Of a DNA stretch of 24,715 nucleotides, positions 21,145-24,715 are shown piece after piece (the stretch's first letter is position 1; each line of letters begins with the position of its first letter). Source of the DNA: Clostridium sp. CAG:302 (GTDB lineage: Bacteria > Bacillota_I > Bacilli_A > RF39 > UBA660); assembly GCA_000431795.1 (NCBI GenBank), contig FR887365.1, forward strand, positions 1 through 24,715. The letters run 5' to 3'. The notes under the pieces were generated by a model, which saw only the letters and a list, made by a program, of their open reading frames with translations, did not search any database and was not told the origin of the DNA. The position numbers were made by a program, and so were the translations under genes.

Positions 21145-21648
21145 TTATCTTTCTAACACCTTTATTTTACTTTTATCAAATTTTAATTTTGAATAATTAA
21201 CATCACATACATCAAGCATTCTCTTTGCAGCCATTACTCCATTACTTCTTGCATACTTATCATCCAAATAAATAATATCTTTTATCCCTACTTGTATTAC
21301 TTCTTTAGCACATTCGTTGCAGGGAAACAAAGTAACATATAACTTAGCCCCATCAAAATCCTTTATATTACCCCTATAATTAAGAATAGCATTTCTCTCA
21401 GCATGAACAACATACATATACTTAGTATTAAGTTCATCACCTTCTCTATCCCAAGGGAAAAATCTATCTTCATACCCATTAGGAGTACCATTATAACCAA
21501 CAGATAATATTCTATTATCCGCACTTACTATACAGGCCCCAACTTGTGTATTAGGATCCTTGCTTCTTTCTGAAGCCAAAATAGCTACTCCCATAAAAAA
21601 CTCGTCCCAAGATAAATAATCTTTTCTTTGTTTATCAATATATTCCAT
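21145..21648 (-). CDS. comEB: deoxycytidylate (dCMP) deaminase, ComEB-like
   Basis: 167 residues. Zinc deaminase signature VVHAERNAI (H82, catalytic E84) and TLFPCNECA (C110, C113). DPNTQVGACIVSADNRILSVGYNGTPNG and FPWDREGDELNTKY are typical of the dCMP deaminase/ComEB group. It converts dCMP to dUMP, feeding dTTP synthesis. The N terminus (YLSWDEFFMGVAILASERSK) fits the family, and CCTCC (AGG-rich site) precedes the ATG at 21648. First gene of a leftward group with the activator and LysM genes; a weak hairpin lies between this gene and the next, so cotranscription is likely but not certain. Confidence 0.95.
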   Translation of the reverse strand: MEYIDKQRKDYLSWDEFFMGVAILASERSKDPNTQVGACIVSADNRILSVGYNGTPNGYEDRFFPWDREGDELNTKYMYVVHAERNAILNYRGNIKDFDGAKLYVTLFPCNECAKEVIQVGIKDIIYLDDKYARSNGVMAAKRMLDVCDVNYSKLKFDKSKIKVLER

Positions 21649-21724
21649 AATAACCTCCAGTAGATATATTTTATCAAATTAAAGAGAAAAAATCTACATA
21701 ATATAGATTAATTCAAAAATAATT

Positions 21725-21732
21725 GTTATAAT
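21725..21732 (+). promoter_or_regulatory. extended -10 promoter of the CPBP-phosphoesterase operon
   Basis: TGTTATAAT spans about 21724-21732 (TG-N-TATAAT), without a good -35. AAGGTGAT follows as ribosome site. Confidence 0.55.
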
Positions 21733-21754
21733 ATAGAAGAAGGTGATAATAAAA

Positions 21755-22435
21755 ATGAAACAAAAATTATTAAATATATTAAAAAGTACTGGAGTACTAA
21801 TATTAATGCTCCTATGGCCATCAGTAATATTTATTATATTCAATGTAGATATAAATAATATAACTAGTAAAGATTATGTAATCTATTATACTATATCAAG
21901 TTTAACATTAAGTATAATATTAATTACAATATATAGAAAAGATTTCTTTAAAGATTTAAAATCCTATTTCAAAAACTTTAAAAAGAACTTTGAAACATCA
22001 TTTAAATATTGGCTAGCAGGTCTTGCGGTAATGTATATAAGTAATCTATTCATAACCTTTGTTCTAAATAAACAATTAGCGGGTAATGAAGAAACAGTAA
22101 GAAATTATCTAGTAACATTACCGCTACTTATGACATTTGATGCCGCTATATGTGCTCCAATTAATGAAGAGTTAACATTCCGAAAAAGTTTTAAAGAAAT
22201 ATTTCCAAGTAAATGGGTATTTGTTATCATGAGTGGTTTTATATTTGGTTTATTACATGTTGCTAGTTATATAGAAACATTTAGTGATACCATATATTTA
22301 ATACCATACTCAGCCTTAGGTATAGCCTTTGCCCTATTATATTATAAGACAGATAACATCTTCTCATCAATTACTATGCATAGTATCCATAATCTCCTAG
22401 CTACCATACTAGTCCTATTAGGAGCATCATTATGA
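21755..22435 (+). CDS. CPBP-family intramembrane metalloprotease
   Basis: 226 residues from the ATG at 21755 (AAGGTGAT, 7-nt spacing); an in-frame GTG at 21743 lies inside the ribosome site. Multispanning protein with the CPBP/Rce1 motifs in order: PINEELTFRKSF near 136 (E-E-x-x-x-R), FIFGLLHVASY (F-x-x-x-H) and SSITMHSIHN (third motif His and Asn). Family members are membrane proteases; in bacteria some protect against self-made bacteriocins (the Abi/PlnI-type immunity proteins), others process unknown targets. Given the bacteriocin operon 4-7 kb away, an immunity role is possible but not shown by position. The last 4 nt overlap the next gene (ATGA). Confidence 0.9.
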   Translation: MKQKLLNILKSTGVLILMLLWPSVIFIIFNVDINNITSKDYVIYYTISSLTLSIILITIYRKDFFKDLKSYFKNFKKNFETSFKYWLAGLAVMYISNLFITFVLNKQLAGNEETVRNYLVTLPLLMTFDAAICAPINEELTFRKSFKEIFPSKWVFVIMSGFIFGLLHVASYIETFSDTIYLIPYSALGIAFALLYYKTDNIFSSITMHSIHNLLATILVLLGASL

Positions 22436-23271
22436 AAAAGCTAATAAGATTCTTATTAATAATAATATTAATACTATCATTACTCATAATATATGCTAGA
22501 TATGGAGGTACAAGAGGATTAATAACTAAAGAATACCAAATTGAAACCACTATTGATGATAGTTTTGATGGACTAAAAATAGTTCACTTTAGTGATTTAC
22601 ATTATCTTAGAATAACAAATAAAGAAACCACTCAAAGTATAATAGAAGAAATAAATCTATTAAATCCCGATATCGTAGTATTTACCGGAGATTTAATAGA
22701 TAAAGATTATAAACCAAATGATAAAGATATAAGTAATTTAAAAGAATTACTTACTAGTATTAAAAGTAAATATGGTAAATACTCCGTACTAGGAGAACAT
22801 GATATTAAAGTAGAAGATACTATTAAAGATATATATATAAGTAGTAACTTTACTCTACTAGATAATAGTTATGATGTAATATATGGAAATAATAATAACA
22901 AGTTATTCATAGGAGGACTAAATAATAATCCTGATATAGATAAAGTAATGAATTACTTTACTGAGAATGAAGATATAAATTATAAAATAATACTAGTACA
23001 TGAACCAGATTATACAGATACAATAACTTCTAAATATAACAACATAAACCTAGTATTAGCAGGACACTCTCATAATGGACAAATAAATATACCATATATA
23101 AAGAAACTATTACTACCTGAAGGTAGTAAAAAATACTATAATAATTATTATAAAGTAAATAATACCAATCTCTATATTTCTAGTGGACTAGGAGAATCAA
23201 ATATAAACTTTAGATTATTTAATAAACCATCCATAAACTTTTATAGAATAAATAAAATAGGAACTAAGTAA
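22432..23271 (+). CDS. membrane-anchored metallophosphoesterase, YaeI/YkuE-like
   Basis: 279 residues. One N-terminal membrane helix (about 4-22), then a calcineurin-type phosphoesterase facing outward or membrane-proximal: HFSDLHYL (D55, H57), VFTGDLIDK, GEHD at 121-124, ILVHEPDYTD and LAGHSHNGQINIP. All metal-binding blocks are present, except that the usual GNH(D/E) reads G-E-H-D, so the Asn metal ligand is replaced by Glu. Relatives remove phosphate from lipid or sugar-phosphate substrates (UDP-diacylglucosamine in distant LpxH/YaeI cases). Starts within the CPBP protease stop codon, so the two membrane enzymes are cotranslated. Confidence 0.9.
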   Translation: MKKLIRFLLIIILILSLLIIYARYGGTRGLITKEYQIETTIDDSFDGLKIVHFSDLHYLRITNKETTQSIIEEINLLNPDIVVFTGDLIDKDYKPNDKDISNLKELLTSIKSKYGKYSVLGEHDIKVEDTIKDIYISSNFTLLDNSYDVIYGNNNNKLFIGGLNNNPDIDKVMNYFTENEDINYKIILVHEPDYTDTITSKYNNINLVLAGHSHNGQINIPYIKKLLLPEGSKKYYNNYYKVNNTNLYISSGLGESNINFRLFNKPSINFYRINKIGTK

Positions 23272-23290
23272 TTAATTCCTATTTATTTTA
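23256..23290 (+). terminator. terminator of the CPBP-phosphoesterase operon
   Basis: AATAGGAA (23256-23263) and TTCCTATT (23276-23283), then TATTTTATT. Overlaps the stop codon. Confidence 0.7.
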
Positions 23291-23343
23291 TTATATTCAC
23301 TATAAGCCTTATTCTAAGTCTTATTAGTGTTATTCTTAGCCTA

Positions 23344-23390
23344 ATTCTTAGTCTAAGAATAATGTATCTACATACCTATTATATATAAGC
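23344..23390. repeat. palindrome plus 26-bp dispersed repeat, copy B
   Basis: ATTCTTAG-T-CTAAGAAT (23344-23360) is followed after 4 bp by the 26-bp repeat at 23365-23390, matching 6873-6898 at 25 of 26 positions. Upstream, 23310-23343 contains further CTAAG/CTTAG units that can pair in several ways. It lies 20 bp beyond the 3' end of the leftward surface-protein gene. Confidence 0.65.
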
Positions 23391-23410
23391 ATAGTATATA
23401 TACTTAGATG

Positions 23411-24715
23411 TTATATAGATAACTTGTATGGATTACTACTTGAGCCATCTCCTAACTCTATTCCTAGTTCAGAACTTAGATAAAGGACTGGTGCAACCTC
23501 ATATACAAGTTGTGCACCTAAGTAAAAATTACTAACACTGCCATTCAAGTGAACAAAACTTACATCGTACGAGCCACCAGAATGAGTGGATAATAACCAT
23601 CCATTACTAGAAACTCCTAAAATAGTTTTCATCCAGTTATTTGATACACAAGCAGTATCTTTGTACTCGTTCACTCTATAATATTTGCATTTATTTAAGT
23701 CTACAGCATAGCCATAATCACTTGGATATGCTAAGGCTATTTTTCCCATCCAAGTCGTAGGTCTTCCTGTATATACTGTTGTCCCTCTTTCATATTCATA
23801 TATTTGATTTGGATATACTGAGGAATTACTCCAACCTCCAATATTCCAAGTTGTCTCGGCAATCATATTTCTTGTGGTATCATTTTTTATTCCTGTACTT
23901 GTAAAATCACAATCTACTGTGGCATTATTTTGACCGCTATAACATTTTCCTGATGTACTATTGTAATATAAACTTTGTCCTAAATCATTATCATTAGTAT
24001 CTACTATATAATAATCACTTGGATTTAGTAATTTCATTAATCTTGCTGTAGTCCAGTCATTTTTACCATAGACAGTTTCTGCTCCTGTACTAGTATCTTT
24101 ATTATCCCATGAAAATGTACCAATATTTTCATTCTTTATTAATTTTAACTTACCATCAAATACCCCAATTATTCGCCATATTTCACAGTTAGTATCTGGA
24201 TATGCTTCACAATTAAAATATATATAGTTATTAGGGCTTGCTCCATAATACCTAATATTACCTCCATTTAAATCTTCTGTTGTACCACCTAGTCTATCAT
24301 TCATAAGTGATACTGTTGGTGCTGTATTATATTTAACACTGTTATTTGTTAATGTTATCTTTTCGGTATTCGTATATAAATTAGTTATATATTCTGCTGC
24401 AGTAAGTCTCTTTAACACTGCTCCTTCTCCATCAGCATGTAATTTAAAACTGAATGTTTGATTCATCATAGATTTTGGATTAGTATAATTTGCTCCATCT
24501 ATCCATATATATAATGTATATGATGTTTTTGATGTAGATATACTTTCATTAGTTAATAATACTATATGATTAGTATTATTTTTAGTACAAGTAACTGTAT
24601 TACTAATTAGATAACTATCACTAAAGTTACCTTCTTTTACTTTAGTATCTCCTTTGTATAACTCATATCTAAAACTTTCATCTTTTAATCCTGTATCTAT
24701 ACTAGTTATATCTAA
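23411..24715 (-). CDS. large secreted/surface protein, N terminus outside window
   Basis: The frame stays open to the right edge, so at least 434 residues are present and the internal Met-Met near 24469 is not the start. The first part (SYTLYIWIDGANY, QTFSFKLHADGEG) reads as a beta-sandwich. The middle has the family pattern IRYYGASPNNYIYFNCEAYP, CEIWRIIGVFDGKLKLIKNE and SWDNKDTSTGAE, with closely spaced Cys pairs fitting disulfides. The end (NGWLLSTHSGG, then VAPVLYLSSELGI and GSSSNPYKLSI) resembles the C terminus of proteins abundant in uncultured gut Bacillota, DUF6273-like in shape. There is no sortase motif. Surface or pilus-associated display is inferred; the missing N terminus would decide. 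Confidence 0.75.
   Translation of the reverse strand, partial: LDITSIDTGLKDESFRYELYKGDTKVKEGNFSDSYLISNTVTCTKNNTNHIVLLTNESISTSKTSYTLYIWIDGANYTNPKSMMNQTFSFKLHADGEGAVLKRLTAAEYITNLYTNTEKITLTNNSVKYNTAPTVSLMNDRLGGTTEDLNGGNIRYYGASPNNYIYFNCEAYPDTNCEIWRIIGVFDGKLKLIKNENIGTFSWDNKDTSTGAETVYGKNDWTTARLMKLLNPSDYYIVDTNDNDLGQSLYYNSTSGKCYSGQNNATVDCDFTSTGIKNDTTRNMIAETTWNIGGWSNSSVYPNQIYEYERGTTVYTGRPTTWMGKIALAYPSDYGYAVDLNKCKYYRVNEYKDTACVSNNWMKTILGVSSNGWLLSTHSGGSYDVSFVHLNGSVSNFYLGAQLVYEVAPVLYLSSELGIELGDGSSSNPYKLSI

Noticed and set aside
23411..24469. Start of the surface protein at the internal Met-Met
   Set aside because: The frame continues open for 82 more codons to the window edge with matching composition and no ribosome site at the internal Met, so the gene is truncated by the window.

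Overview
The window is very AT-rich and has strong Shine-Dalgarno sites, near-consensus TTGxxx-17-TATAAT promoters, and short hairpins whose stems overlap stop codons. Codons are A/T-ending, and TGA serves as a true stop (several ATGA stop/start overlaps), so this is code 11, not the mycoplasma code. Together with rpsU-yqeY, a VanY-type carboxypeptidase, an AluR/YnbB-type PLP enzyme, ComEB and a CPBP protease, this points to an uncultured low-GC Bacillota of the Bacilli/RF39/Erysipelotrichales type, probably from the gut. That placement is an inference. Layout: positions 1-6800 are mostly housekeeping: a truncated type IV prepilin, mutS, a divergent cell-wall carboxypeptidase, a three-gene operon (SDR reductase, YnbB-like PLP enzyme, unknown protein) and tRNA-His. 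Positions 6941-13760 hold a leftward operon led by an HTH/WYL-like regulator. Its enzymes are a small HAD protein, a HAD-phosphoribosyltransferase fusion, a PfkB kinase-double SIS fusion, and a RelA/SpoT-type HD domain fused to a P-loop nucleoside-kinase-like domain. The set looks like a pathway for a phosphosugar- or nucleotide-like metabolite that I cannot match to a described pathway. A palindrome around the -10 of the first enzyme gene, with a half-site at the regulator's own promoter, suggests local control. Positions 13847-14506 are rpsU-yqeY. Positions 14608-17411 are a compact bacteriocin operon: a C39-peptidase ABC exporter, a miniature HlyD-like accessory protein, and two double-glycine-leader peptides with GxxxG motifs, missed by ordinary ORF length limits. 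All four genes overlap. A multispanning membrane protein lies just upstream. Positions 18660-19667 carry no long gene but hold two tandem copies of a compact module: a strong rightward promoter, an approximately 100-nt structured RNA ending at a terminator, and a convergent leftward promoter driving a tiny ORF. Copy 1 encodes a 25-residue hydrophobic peptide, and the layout is that of a type I toxin-antitoxin locus. Copy 2 keeps both promoters and the RNA, but its toxin frame is broken, and another frame reads as a 36-residue four-cysteine peptide. Positions 19668-24715 hold a leftward comEB - 2-hydroxyacyl-CoA-dehydratase-type activator - LysM operon, a rightward CPBP protease - metallophosphoesterase pair, and a partial large secreted protein. 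A 26-bp sequence next to hairpins occurs at 6873-6898 and 23365-23390 (25/26 identical), each time just past the 3' end of a leftward gene.
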